DNA of 64,000 nt from Crocinitomicaceae bacterium (GCA_020635955.1 JACJYW010000011.1:62001-126000), one strand, 5' to 3'; shown: positions 43,371-52,455, numbered from the stretch's first letter. A program made the numbers and translations. The notes: generated from the letters alone by a model not told the origin.

Positions 43371-44522
43371 ATGAAGTTTTCCTATTACAATTTAGCTGGT
43401 ATAATACTGTTTGCAACGGCTCTTTTTCTGAAGAAGGAAGATGAACCGGAAACGAACACTATTGTTCCAACCGGAATCATGCTGGACACCCTAAACAATG
43501 AGGTTATACTTCAATTGGAGGATGGATTACCCAAGTACTTTTATTCCAATATTTTTACTCCTGTTTGCAATACGGGCGAATGTTTACCTGTTAAGATCAA
43601 TATTTATTGGGATCTGACTGGGAAATACCTGCGTTTTGATCTTGCAGAAGGAGAGATCCTCACAAAATTGGATCATGTTCCCTTTTCGAAAGAAGATTAT
43701 GATCTATTGCATGAGATCCTTGCTGACGAAAATGATCCAAGAAGAATTTACCTGGCCAAACAGTTCAAAGGCAGCCCTATTGAAGACAATACGAATCAAG
43801 GAGAAGATCAATCCATGCCTGCTCCACAAGCCTTTGTATTTGCTACTAAATATGAAATGGTTGATGGAATAACCGGTTCAACCCTACCGCACAGTGAAGG
43901 TAAATTTGTTCCGGGAGCTCTTTATACCACCTACACATTATGGGGATTTGTTCATGACTTTCAGGCATACATGCAGAATTATACCAATTTCAGTTTGTTG
44001 CGACCAGAGTATTATGATTTCTTCTTATCCAGTGATTATTACCAGGCCAGAGAAGAAGTAATTGCCTTGATCATGGGTAACAATAGTGCCCCGAATTATC
44101 ATGCAACGGTTTGTTGCTCTCTGCTGGATACTTGTGATCTCACTATCCAGAAAAATGTGATGAATCATTTCAGATACAACGAATATGCCTTACCCAATGT
44201 GCAAAAACAGTTTTTAAAGACATTCTCATCATCTTCAGATCTGAATTTAAAACATCTCATCATTGGCAAGTGGCAATACAATGATATCACCGATAAAACA
44301 TATACTGAGCTTTCTGGATTGATCGCTGAAAACCAGGCATCCATGAATGATCTGATCAATCTATTTAGAATGAAATTTTATCCAACAGAAGCCAATTTTA
44401 ATGCATGGATAGCTGAATTGGACGAACTTGAACCTGCCAATCGAAAATTAATGGTTGATCTTCTTAAGGAGAAGAAAGACTTGTTAAGTAAGAAACAAAA
44501 AAAGGTGCTTAAAAAGCTGTAA
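43371..44522 (+). CDS. exported protein with FMN-binding-like motif
   Basis: 383 residues with an N-terminal hydrophobic segment (YNLAGIILFATALFL), either a signal anchor or signal peptide. The region around residues 163-190 reads MVDGITGSTLPHSEGKFVPGALYTTYTLWGFVHD. DGITGST matches the D-(A/G)-x-(S/T)-G-(A/S)-T pattern at which FMN is attached to Thr in NqrC/RnfG-type domains. An earlier Cys pair (VCNTGEC, about 64-70) and a later 'CCSLLDTC' are possible disulfides. The C-terminal 130 residues look like helical repeats. A flavin-bearing redox role is plausible but unproven; no electron-transfer genes are adjacent. Confidence 0.6.
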   Translation: MKFSYYNLAGIILFATALFLKKEDEPETNTIVPTGIMLDTLNNEVILQLEDGLPKYFYSNIFTPVCNTGECLPVKINIYWDLTGKYLRFDLAEGEILTKLDHVPFSKEDYDLLHEILADENDPRRIYLAKQFKGSPIEDNTNQGEDQSMPAPQAFVFATKYEMVDGITGSTLPHSEGKFVPGALYTTYTLWGFVHDFQAYMQNYTNFSLLRPEYYDFFLSSDYYQAREEVIALIMGNNSAPNYHATVCCSLLDTCDLTIQKNVMNHFRYNEYALPNVQKQFLKTFSSSSDLNLKHLIIGKWQYNDITDKTYTELSGLIAENQASMNDLINLFRMKFYPTEANFNAWIAELDELEPANRKLMVDLLKEKKDLLSKKQKKVLKKL

Positions 44523-44525
44523 AAA

Positions 44526-45809
44526 CTACTCTACAATAATGATGTAGTTGTTCTTTTTACCTTTTCCTAACAGCACTACTTTGTCAGAGATCAGATCGTT
44601 TTTGGTGATCACATAATCCTCCTGAACCTTAGCTTTATTTACAGAAATGGCATTCCCTTTTAACTCTCTTCTTGCTTCACTGTTAGAAGGCAAGAATCCT
44701 GTTTTGGCAGAGAGAGCATCAACAATGCCCAAACCTGATTCAATATCAGCCATATTAACTGTTGCCTGTGGAACACCATCAAATCCATCCATAATATCCT
44801 GCACAGATAACTGACGAAGATCTTCAACAGTTGCAGATTTATTGAATAGAATTTCTGTAGTTCTCAATGCACTTTCTAAAGCTTCTTTGCCGTGCACCAT
44901 AACTGTTACCTCTTCAGCTAATCTTTTTTGAAGTATTCTTAAATGAGGTGCCTCAGCATGTTCTTTCTCTAATCCTTCAATGGTTGCACGATCTAAGAAA
45001 GTGAAAGTTCTGATATATTTTCCAGCATCATCATCAGAAGCATTGAACCAAAATTGGTAGAACTGATAAGGAGAAGTTCTATTTGGATCTAACCAGATGG
45101 TTCCGGATTCCGTTTTTCCAAATTTCCCTCCATCTGCTTTGGTCATTAAAGGACATGTAAACGCATATCCTTCGCCTCCACCAATACGTCTGATCAACTC
45201 AGTTCCTGTTGTAATATTTCCCCACTGATCAGAACCACCCATTTGCAATTTGCAATTCATATCTCTGTACAAGTGCAGGAAGTCATATCCTTGCAATAAC
45301 TGATATGAAAATTCAGTGAAAGAGATACCTGTTTCAATTCGCTTCTTCACAGAATCTTTTGCTGACATATAGTTTACGGTAATATGCTTACCAACATCAC
45401 GGATGAACTCAATGAATGAGAAATTCTTCATCCAATCATAGTTATTCACTAAAACAGCTGAATTGGCTCCAGCATTAAAATCCAAAAAGTGTTCTAATTG
45501 AGCTCTAACGCCGGCTACGTTCTTATCCAAAGTAGCCTCATCCAACAAATTACGTTCGGCAGATTTACCAGATGGATCACCCACCATTCCGGTGGCACCA
45601 CCAACTAAAGCTACCGGTTTGTGACCAGCACGTTGAAGATGCATTAAAAGAAGAATTGGAATTAAGCTTCCCACATGCAGGGAATCTGCAGTAGGGTCAA
45701 AACCTACATAACCGGTTACCATTTCCTTATTTAAAAGTTCTTCAGTTCCCGGAATGATGTCTTGTAGCATTCCTCTCCATCTTAGTTCTTCAACGAAATT
45801 TTGTGGCAT
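44526..45809 (-). CDS. tyrS: tyrosyl-tRNA synthetase
   Basis: 427 residues from ATG 45809; a TTG two codons upstream is less likely. Charges tRNA-Tyr. Class I motifs: the HIGH equivalent HVGS in GYVGFDPTADSLHVGSLIPILLL, and the KMSKS equivalent KFGKT in ADGGKFGKTESGTIWLD. The tyrosine-site residues QLLQGYDFLHLY and GGSDQWGNI are present. A C-terminal S4-like RNA-binding domain (SNSEARRELKGNAISVNKAKV) completes the bacterial TyrRS. It is convergent with the FMN-motif protein, three bases apart. Confidence 0.97.
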   Translation of the reverse strand: MPQNFVEELRWRGMLQDIIPGTEELLNKEMVTGYVGFDPTADSLHVGSLIPILLLMHLQRAGHKPVALVGGATGMVGDPSGKSAERNLLDEATLDKNVAGVRAQLEHFLDFNAGANSAVLVNNYDWMKNFSFIEFIRDVGKHITVNYMSAKDSVKKRIETGISFTEFSYQLLQGYDFLHLYRDMNCKLQMGGSDQWGNITTGTELIRRIGGGEGYAFTCPLMTKADGGKFGKTESGTIWLDPNRTSPYQFYQFWFNASDDDAGKYIRTFTFLDRATIEGLEKEHAEAPHLRILQKRLAEEVTVMVHGKEALESALRTTEILFNKSATVEDLRQLSVQDIMDGFDGVPQATVNMADIESGLGIVDALSAKTGFLPSNSEARRELKGNAISVNKAKVQEDYVITKNDLISDKVVLLGKGKKNNYIIIVE

Positions 45810-45904
45810 GATCAATTAATTTGGACGCCAAAGATAAAAAGAATCTAAGCTTTGAAGGGAGTGATGAATTGATTTGAATTATTTTCGTCCCTTGTGAAAA
45901 CATT

Positions 45905-46456
45905 ATGAGAAGATTAGTTTTTCTAATAATGCTGTACTTATCAGCAATAAGTTTCAGTCAAAATGTGATGGAAAAGCATCATTATATTGGTTTGCAACCA
46001 TCATTCTTAGCTGAGCCATACGATACTATCAAAGCATTGGAAATAAACATTGTACCTATTAACTATGAGTATCGGTTTGAGAATCAATTTAGTTTACAAA
46101 TTCGATCCATTATCAATTACAGATTTTATAAACCAGCTCCCGGAATTTCTCAAACGGGATTGACATTGGTTGCTCATAAATATTTTCCTGAATGGATGAA
46201 AGAAGATTTTTGGCTCACTCCTTCTATCGGCGGATTCACAACATATACCTATAATCAATTAGACCATATTAACACCATGACAGTTGGAGCTGAAGCCGGC
46301 GTGATCTTTTCTTTCGGGAAGTTGATTTCATTAAGTTTAATACTACAACCCGGAATTAATTACTATCCCGACCAGTTTTCCAGAGATTTTGTTCAAACGC
46401 AAACCGGATTCAAATCACACTTTGGGTTGATATTTCATACCGGAATAAACTTTTAG
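45905..46456 (+). CDS. predicted outer-membrane beta-barrel protein
   Basis: 183 residues with signal peptide MRRLVFLIMLYLSAISFS. The remainder is a series of alternating amphipathic strands (HHYIGLQPSFLAE, ALEINIVPINYEYRF, FSLQIRSIINYRF, GLTLVAHKYF, FWLTPSIGGFTTYTY, MTVGAEAGVIFSF, ISLSLILQPGINYY, GFKSHFGLIFHTGINF) ending in a terminal Phe, as expected of a small eight-stranded barrel. The family cannot be named; divergent from tyrS. Confidence 0.75.
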   Translation: MRRLVFLIMLYLSAISFSQNVMEKHHYIGLQPSFLAEPYDTIKALEINIVPINYEYRFENQFSLQIRSIINYRFYKPAPGISQTGLTLVAHKYFPEWMKEDFWLTPSIGGFTTYTYNQLDHINTMTVGAEAGVIFSFGKLISLSLILQPGINYYPDQFSRDFVQTQTGFKSHFGLIFHTGINF

Positions 46457-46520
46457 AATTCAATTCCTAACTACATTATAAACAGAAGTTAGGAAGTAGA
46501 ACCCAGCAATAAAATCTCTA

Positions 46521-47861
46521 TTAAAGCAGTTCATTCGCCAAATTCGCTAATTCTGAACGTTCCCCTTTTTCCAAACGAACACTAGCAAAAAGTGGATGTC
46601 CTTTCAAGCGGTCTATCAAATAGGTCAACCCATTCGATTCTTCATCCATATATGGCGTATCGATCTGGTTGATGTCTCCCGTAAAAACAACTTTAGTTCC
46701 TTCACCTGCACGGGTAATAATTGTTTTTACCTCATGTGGAGAGAGGTTTTGCGCCTCATCTACAATGAACATCACGTTTGAAAGCGATCTACCTCTAATG
46801 AAGGCTAAAGCAGTAATGGAAAGCTCACCACTTTGTTCCATTTCATCCAACACTTTGTGCTTTTTCTCAGTGGATTTAAATTGACTTTTGATAAACTTCA
46901 GGTTATCCCAAAGCGGTTGCATATAAGGAGATATTTTCTCTTCAGCATCACCAGGTAAAAATCCTATATCTCTATTTGAAAGCGGGATGATAGGACGAGC
47001 CAGAATGATCTGAGCATACTTGTTCTTTTGTTCTAAAGCAGATGCCAAGGCCAATAAAGTTTTACCTGTCCCGGCCACACCCTGAAGTGCAACCAGTTTA
47101 ATATTATCGTTTAACAAAGCATTTACGGCAAATGCCTGTTCAGCATTTCGTGGCTTAATACTGTAGATATACTCCTTCTCCACTCTCTCGAGCATATTCT
47201 CTTCTTTGTCATATCTGGCTAAAACTGAGTCTTTACCATTCTTGAGTACATAATATCCATTGGCCAATTTATCTGCTCCTAAAACGTCCTCCTCATCAAC
47301 TTTCCCCTTTTTATAAAGTTCATTGATAAAGTTAGTATCGGCAATATCGATCACGGGAAAGCCATTGTCCATTTTCTTTTTGACATCCTTTACCTTACCG
47401 GTCAGATAATCTTCAGAATGCAGCCCCATGGCCTTGGCTTTCAATCTCAGATTGATATCCTTGGTCACAAGCGTAACATTTCTATCGCGATTGGTATCTG
47501 CCAGAGTAATAGCGGCATTGATGATCTTATGGTCATTTTTTCCATGGCCATAGACCTCTTCAGCATCTCGTCCATTTAGCAGATTAGACATGACTATTTT
47601 GAGTTTTCCTTTACTTCTTCCCAGGCTCACCCAGTCATTCATCCCTCCGTTTCCGGATAACTTATCTAATAAACGTATGATCTCTCTCGCTTGAAAGTTC
47701 TTTGTATCATTCCCAACTTTGAAATTATCCAGCTCTTCAAGAACGGTAATAGGAATGGCAACGTCATTATCTTCAAAATTGTTAATAGAGTCGTGATCGA
47801 AAAGTAGTACTGATGTGTCGAGCACGAATATTTTTTTCTGTTTCGCAGCTTTTTTAGCCAT
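46521..47861 (-). CDS. PIN-PhoH (YlaK-type) ATPase/ribonuclease
   Basis: 446 residues. The N-terminal PIN domain (about 8-150) has the first catalytic Asp in KIFVLDTSVLLFDHDSI and the acids DRNVTLVTKDINLRLKA. The C-terminal PhoH ATPase (about 225-446) has Walker A LQGVAGTGKTLLALASAL, an 'ILARPIIPLSNRDIGFLPGD' block and Walker B FIVDEAQNLS. PIN-PhoH proteins are thought to be RNA-cleaving helicases. The gene stands alone, separated by 371 bp of repeat-bearing DNA from nadK. Confidence 0.93.
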   Translation of the reverse strand: MAKKAAKQKKIFVLDTSVLLFDHDSINNFEDNDVAIPITVLEELDNFKVGNDTKNFQAREIIRLLDKLSGNGGMNDWVSLGRSKGKLKIVMSNLLNGRDAEEVYGHGKNDHKIINAAITLADTNRDRNVTLVTKDINLRLKAKAMGLHSEDYLTGKVKDVKKKMDNGFPVIDIADTNFINELYKKGKVDEEDVLGADKLANGYYVLKNGKDSVLARYDKEENMLERVEKEYIYSIKPRNAEQAFAVNALLNDNIKLVALQGVAGTGKTLLALASALEQKNKYAQIILARPIIPLSNRDIGFLPGDAEEKISPYMQPLWDNLKFIKSQFKSTEKKHKVLDEMEQSGELSITALAFIRGRSLSNVMFIVDEAQNLSPHEVKTIITRAGEGTKVVFTGDINQIDTPYMDEESNGLTYLIDRLKGHPLFASVRLEKGERSELANLANELL

Positions 47862-48232
47862 AGTATGTCAAAGAGTTTTTGTTATTAGAAAGATAGCAAC
47901 CTCCTCCAGCTAATGGCTCTTTTTTTTCTGGAGTTATTAACCGTTCATTATGAACTTATACACACTTTCTCCCAGTTTTAGGGCGTTCCCGTGCAATTCG
48001 ATTTCCAGGATTATTCGGTTTAAAATCAATGACTTAACATATTGTTAATGTGAAGATGTGATAATGGGGTAATGAGATAATGTGTAGATGTGAAGATGGG
48101 GTAATGGGATAATGGGGTAATGGGGTAATGGGGTAATGGGGTAATGGGGTAATGGGGTAATGGGGTAATGGGGTAATGGGGTAATGGGGTAATGGGGTAA
48201 TTAGCAAATTAATCAATTATCTCATTAGCACA
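47862..48232. repeat. 371-bp gene-free region with (AATGGGGT) tandem array
   Basis: The region from phoH to nadK holds eleven perfect 8-bp units AATGGGGT at 48111-48198, flanked on the left by degenerate units (AATGGGAT, AATGAGAT, GTGAAGATGGGGT). The right flank is ATTAGC/CATTAGCACATTAA, which is also found near 6760. An open frame over it on the minus strand merely repeats ITPLPHYP and is not a gene. Four-G runs every eight bases make this strand a G-quadruplex candidate. The remaining left part (47870-48050) shows no feature. Confidence 0.9.
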
Positions 48233-49111
48233 TTAATTCCTACGGTCAAGGCCCCACATCATTTTATTACGGATGGTATTCAAGAAATTTTGTCCTTCGG
48301 TTTGAATGACATTGATCTGATATTCGGCTTTTTTGACGATCAATTCTATAGAAGAATCAATAGTTACTGATCTGGAGTCTAGAGAACACAAGAAATTAGA
48401 CCCACGTCCTTCAATTTTTAACCTGATCGTTCTATCGTCCGGAACAACAACCGGCCTTACATTCAGATTATGAGGAGCAATTGGTGTAATCACAAAATCA
48501 GTTGCACCAGGAACAATGATCGGTCCTCCACAGCTTAAAGAGTAAGCTGTAGAACCTGTTGGTGTTGCCACGATCAAACCATCTGCCCAGTAAGAATTCA
48601 AATAAAGATCTCCTATGTAAGTGTGAATGGTGATCATGGATGAAGTTTCCTTTTTATGGACTGTCAATTCATTCAAGGCAATATTTCCTTCACCGAAAAG
48701 CTTATCATCAGTAACCAGCTTGAGCAATGATCTGGTTTGTAATCTGTATTTACCATCATTGATATCCTGTAATGACGATTCAATATCATCACGTGAAGTG
48801 GAGGCAAGAAAACCTAATCTACCCGTATTGATACCCAGGATTGGAATACCTGAATCTTTTACTATATGGATGGTTTCAAGGAATGTTCCATCCCCTCCAA
48901 TGCTCAATAAAACATCTAATTGACCAACAACATCTTCATATTTATCAAACAAAGCCGGATCAATATCCATTGAAATTCTAGGATGTAAATAAGACAAGAA
49001 AGGACGATAGATCACTACTTCCCAACCAAATGATTTCATGGTATTAAACAATACCTGAATATTGGGAATAAAAGAATCATCAAATGCTCTGCCGTAGATC
49101 CCTACTCGCAT
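48233..49111 (-). CDS. nadK: NAD kinase
   Basis: 292 residues. Phosphorylates NAD to NADP with ATP. Family motifs: LLSIGGDGTFLETIHIVKDSGIPILGINTGRLGFLAS (GGDGT phosphate-binding loop, then NTGRLGFL), the mid-domain GNIALNELTVHKKETSSMI (NE-x2-I/V block) and WADGLIVATPTGSTAYSLSCGGPIIVPG. It is two bases downstream of the CBS gene, an arrangement often seen in Bacteroidota. Confidence 0.96.
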   Translation of the reverse strand: MRVGIYGRAFDDSFIPNIQVLFNTMKSFGWEVVIYRPFLSYLHPRISMDIDPALFDKYEDVVGQLDVLLSIGGDGTFLETIHIVKDSGIPILGINTGRLGFLASTSRDDIESSLQDINDGKYRLQTRSLLKLVTDDKLFGEGNIALNELTVHKKETSSMITIHTYIGDLYLNSYWADGLIVATPTGSTAYSLSCGGPIIVPGATDFVITPIAPHNLNVRPVVVPDDRTIRLKIEGRGSNFLCSLDSRSVTIDSSIELIVKKAEYQINVIQTEGQNFLNTIRNKMMWGLDRRN

Positions 49112-49113
49112 AT

Positions 49114-49776
49114 CTACATATTTAGATAATTCATCAATTCATCATATCTCCTTTTAAGGTCATCTTGAAAACGACCTCTTTGATATGTTGCTTTGATCAC
49201 GTAGTCATAGCGCACTAACGTTTGAATGATACGATCTAAATTATCTGTATTTATTTTAAGCGTAACTTCTATTTCTGTAGAATCAGGCATAGAGGTAATG
49301 TACGAACTCAGGATCTTTGCATTGTTCTCTTCAACTATTCTTGAAAGTTGAGTCAATGAATAATCGTGGGTGTTCATTACAAGTACCAGAATACTTCCCG
49401 GTTCTTTAATTGAATTGATTGCTGTGATCTGAGACATCAGGTACAAAAGATCTGTGCAACCTAAATAGTGATTGTTCTCATCCAAAATTGGAACAACCGT
49501 GATCTTTTGATCAGCAATGACCTTCATTAACTCATACACATGCTGACTGGCATATATAAATGGCTTTGGTAAAGTTGGAAAGCAATCTTTGATCTTTGCT
49601 GAAGGATCGTGCATATCGTAAAGATCATTCTCAGAAATTAAACCGATATACTCTGTTCCTTTCACCACAGGTAGATGACTAACTCTTAATTCGTTCATCC
49701 AATCCATAGCTTTTTCTCCCGTCTCATTATACTTGAGCGGTGGAATAATATCGGATATCAATTCGCCTGCTGTCAT
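49114..49776 (-). CDS. CBS-pair protein with ACT-like C-terminus
   Basis: 220 residues. Two CBS motifs span about 1-125 (GEKAMDWMNELRVSHLPVVKGTEYIGLISENDLYDM; HVYELMKVIADQKITVVPILDENNHYLGCTDLLYLMSQI). An ACT-like regulatory fold follows (about 135-195, SILVLVMNTHDYSLTQLSRIVEENNAKILSSYI). CBS pairs bind adenosyl nucleotides. Joined to nadK with a two-base gap and divergent from pdxJ, it may tune NADP synthesis (inference from context only). Confidence 0.88.
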   Translation of the reverse strand: MTAGELISDIIPPLKYNETGEKAMDWMNELRVSHLPVVKGTEYIGLISENDLYDMHDPSAKIKDCFPTLPKPFIYASQHVYELMKVIADQKITVVPILDENNHYLGCTDLLYLMSQITAINSIKEPGSILVLVMNTHDYSLTQLSRIVEENNAKILSSYITSMPDSTEIEVTLKINTDNLDRIIQTLVRYDYVIKATYQRGRFQDDLKRRYDELMNYLNM

Positions 49777-49840
49777 CTTGTTTCTAGCGCCTGTGTCAGA
49801 TTATAACAACTAAAGTAACCATTAATTGTTCTAACAATAA

Positions 49841-49848
49841 TAAATTTG
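49841..49848 (+). promoter_or_regulatory. putative -7 element of the pdxJ promoter
   Basis: TAAATTTG is a perfect TAnnTTTG match 25 bp upstream of the pdxJ ATG. The nearest TTG is too close to serve as a standard -33 element. Confidence 0.4.
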
Positions 49849-49873
49849 AACCAAAATTTAGAATTTAATAACA

Positions 49874-50590
49874 ATGGCTCCAAAACTCAGTGTGAATATC
49901 AACAAGATAGCAACGATACGTAATGCCAGAGGCGGAAATACTCCCAACGTACTTAAAGCTGCAATGGATTGTGAAGCATTTGGAGCGGATGGCATCACCG
50001 TTCATCCACGCCCAGATGAGAGACATATCACATTGAAAGATGTATATGATATCGCGCCAGTTATTACAACTGAATTCAATATTGAAGGATATCCTGACGA
50101 ACGATTTTTGAAGATCATTAAAGAAATTCGTCCTGCTCAGGCCACTTTGGTTCCTGATGGACCTGATGTTCTTACCTCAGAAAATGGTTGGGACACGATA
50201 AATAAAAAGGATTTTTTAACCGATATCATTAAACAGATCAAAGGGATGGGCGTTCGTACTTCCATTTTCATTGAAACAGATGCTAAAATGATAGAAAATG
50301 CAGCAGTTGTTGGAGCAGATCGAATAGAATTCTATACCGGACCATATGCACATCATTACAGTGCAGGTAAAGAAGCGGCAATCAAACCCTATGTTGAATC
50401 TGCGAAAGTGGCAGTAGCCAATGGATTAGGGATCAATGCCGGGCATGATCTCAGCCTTGAAAACCTTAAATACTTTGCCAATGAGATCCCTGATCTACTC
50501 GAAGTATCAATAGGACATGCTTTGATCTCAGATGCTTTATATTATGGCCTGGAGAATACAATTAACATGTATAAACGATTATTGCAATGA
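49874..50590 (+). CDS. pdxJ: pyridoxine 5'-phosphate synthase
   Basis: 238 residues. Condenses 3-amino-2-oxopropyl phosphate with deoxyxylulose 5-phosphate to make pyridoxine 5'-phosphate. Signature blocks: LSVNINKIATIRNARGGNTPNVLKAA, GADGITVHPRPDERHI, EFNIEGYP, QATLVPDGPDVLTSENGWD, RIEFYTGPYAHHY and GLGINAGHDLSLENL. Its stop overlaps the start of the next gene (ATGA), so the two are coupled. Confidence 0.96.
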   Translation: MAPKLSVNINKIATIRNARGGNTPNVLKAAMDCEAFGADGITVHPRPDERHITLKDVYDIAPVITTEFNIEGYPDERFLKIIKEIRPAQATLVPDGPDVLTSENGWDTINKKDFLTDIIKQIKGMGVRTSIFIETDAKMIENAAVVGADRIEFYTGPYAHHYSAGKEAAIKPYVESAKVAVANGLGINAGHDLSLENLKYFANEIPDLLEVSIGHALISDALYYGLENTINMYKRLLQ

Positions 50591-51348
50591 TTTTACACCA
50601 CAGAGTAATTGGAGAAGGTAAACCGCTTTTTATTTTACATGGCTTATTTGGCTCATCTGATAACTGGCAGACCCTAGGTAAGCGATTTGCGGATTACTTT
50701 AAAGTTTATTTTGTTGACCAAAGAAATCACGGACACTCTTTTCATTCTGATGAGTTCAGCTATGAATTAATGGTTCAGGATCTGGAAAATCTTATCGATC
50801 ATGTGGGCGAAGAGAACGTGAATATTCTAGGTCATTCAATGGGAGGTAAAACAGCCATTGGTTTCACGGCTAAGTATCCAGATCTAGTGGACAAATTAAT
50901 CGTTGCAGATATCAGTTACAAACAATACCCTATGCATCATGACCTGATCATTGAAGGGATGGATTCACTGGATCTAAATGTGATAAAATCAAGAAGCGAA
51001 GCTGATGCACAACTTTCAAAAACCATTACAGATTGGGGCGTTCGTCAATTCCTGCTTAAAAATCTTTACTGGAAAGATAAAGGTCAATTAGCCTGGCGAA
51101 TGAATTTGCCAGTATTGAAAGAAAAATTACCAAATATTCTTGCAGAGATCCCTTTTGAAACAATAGATAACCCAACGTTGTTTATTAGAGGTGGCAAGAG
51201 TAATTACATTCTTGAATCTGATTACGCAGATATAGAAGAAAAATTTCCACATTCTGAGATCTTCACGCTAGAAGATGCTGGGCATTGGGTACATGCCGAA
51301 GCACCAGAGGAATTTTATAATAAAGTGCTCCAGTTTTTGTTGATGTAA
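50587..51348 (+). CDS. alpha/beta hydrolase, YbfF-like
   Basis: 253 residues. Classical alpha/beta fold: HGLFGSSDNWQTLGKRFADYFKVYFVDQRNHGHSFHS near the N-terminus, nucleophile elbow GHSMGGKTA (Ser about 96), a late acid after LFIRGGKS, and catalytic His in LEDAGHWVHAEAPEEF. The overall pattern matches the YbfF/acyl-CoA esterase group found beside pdxJ in many Bacteroidota. The substrate is unknown. It overlaps pdxJ by four bases and is followed by a secreted protein one base later. Confidence 0.9.
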   Translation: MILHHRVIGEGKPLFILHGLFGSSDNWQTLGKRFADYFKVYFVDQRNHGHSFHSDEFSYELMVQDLENLIDHVGEENVNILGHSMGGKTAIGFTAKYPDLVDKLIVADISYKQYPMHHDLIIEGMDSLDLNVIKSRSEADAQLSKTITDWGVRQFLLKNLYWKDKGQLAWRMNLPVLKEKLPNILAEIPFETIDNPTLFIRGGKSNYILESDYADIEEKFPHSEIFTLEDAGHWVHAEAPEEFYNKVLQFLLM

Positions 51349-51349
51349 A

Positions 51350-52150
51350 ATGAGAATTAGTATTGCTGTCATATTATTGTTTTGGAATTTGATCTCAAAT
51401 GCTCAATTAAAATCATACACTTTTGAGGGATTTTTCAGAGGAGATAATATGAATGTTCAGTGCCGTGAATCATTAACAAAACCTTATGCCTATTGCACTT
51501 GTTTTGATTCCATTGCTGTGAATGGAGTAGTCATTGACGACCTCCTCTATGACGGATACCAACTTGATATTGCCAATAAAACCAATCTTGAAATATTTCA
51601 ACCAATAAAAGTGACCTTTTATTATACTGACTGTGATTTCAGAGTAACAAATAGTCCAGATTTTTTACCGAAGGAAATCCTGCCCGTTATTGATTTCAAA
51701 GCAAATCAGAATATTCTTGAATGGTCAACACAGCAAAATTATCCATCCCTTCATCTTTGGGTACAAATTGAGCAGTTCAAATGGGACAGATGGGTAAAAA
51801 TTGGAGAAAACTTCAATATTGAAGAAGCTGTTCATTACAATATGGATATTTCAGACTTTTTATTTAATGGAGAAAATAAGTTTAGGGCAGTTGTTTGCTC
51901 AATTGACAGGGATCGTATTGAATCTAAAAATGAAATAACGATCCAACACAGCAGTAAAAAGATCAAATGTAAGGTCAACAAAAAGAAGATGTACATTAAA
52001 TTTTCAGCAAAAACGCATTATGAATTGTACAATTCCGGTTGGTTAATCGCTAAAAGAGGATTTGGTGACCACATTGATATTCAAGGCTTAAGACCAGATG
52101 AATATGTCATTAAATTTGCTAATGATCAGCTTATCTTTAAAATAGAGTAA
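51350..52150 (+). CDS. secreted protein of unknown function
   Basis: 266 residues with signal peptide MRISIAVILLFWNLISNAQ. Several Cys follow (NMNVQCRES, YAYCTCFDS, YTDCDF, VVCSID), so disulfides are likely. The C-terminal 55 residues (KIKCKVNKKKMYIKFSAKTHYELYNSGWLIAKRGFGDHIDIQGLRPDEYVIKF) look like the 'LYN-x-xG-x-x-(I/V)-xxG-x-G-x-x-I-D-(I/V)-x-x-L-x-x-G-x-Y' pattern of T9SS-type C-terminal domains in a compact form. This is suggestive rather than a clear sorting signal. It is the last gene of the pdxJ unit. Confidence 0.72.
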   Translation: MRISIAVILLFWNLISNAQLKSYTFEGFFRGDNMNVQCRESLTKPYAYCTCFDSIAVNGVVIDDLLYDGYQLDIANKTNLEIFQPIKVTFYYTDCDFRVTNSPDFLPKEILPVIDFKANQNILEWSTQQNYPSLHLWVQIEQFKWDRWVKIGENFNIEEAVHYNMDISDFLFNGENKFRAVVCSIDRDRIESKNEITIQHSSKKIKCKVNKKKMYIKFSAKTHYELYNSGWLIAKRGFGDHIDIQGLRPDEYVIKFANDQLIFKIE

Positions 52151-52311
52151 CTGGTCGAAAATTGATTTTCTAATCTCTTCATATTCAGTACCACAACAGT
52201 TTATCAACATTCCTTTAATAGAAATTTAAACTATCTGAGTAAACCCTTTCAGTGGTGATTTCGTAATTTTACTGTGAATGAACTCTTGAATGCTCTTGAC
52301 TACTTTAACTT

Positions 52312-52443
52312 ATGACCAGAGTCGTTACTTATTTATTTGATAATATGTTCCAAAGCAAACAAAAGATCTCAATGCGGGAGAAAGTTGTTGTTGTGATCGT
52401 AGCTTGTGCTATAGTTTGCACATCTTTGGCTTTAATTATCTAA
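52312..52443 (+). CDS. possible 43-aa small membrane protein
   Basis: ATG at 52312 and TAA at 52441 enclose 43 codons: a basic N-terminal half (MFQSKQKISMREK) and a C-terminal hydrophobic helix of about 18 residues (VVVVIVACAIVCTSLALII). It lies in an otherwise gene-free spacer of 305 bp between convergent neighbours. The charged-then-hydrophobic layout with a C-terminal anchor is typical of small membrane proteins, but chance cannot be excluded at this length. No other feature is seen in the spacer. Confidence 0.4.
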   Translation: MTRVVTYLFDNMFQSKQKISMREKVVVVIVACAIVCTSLALII

Positions 52444-52455
52444 TAAAACGAACTT

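Noticed and set aside
48111..48198. CRISPR array
   Set aside because: Units are 8 bp and directly adjacent, with no unique spacers and no cas genes.
48034..48216. Minus-strand open frame encoding ITPLPHYP repeats
   Set aside because: It is only the translation of the 8-bp AATGGGGT array; no start signal or non-repetitive content.
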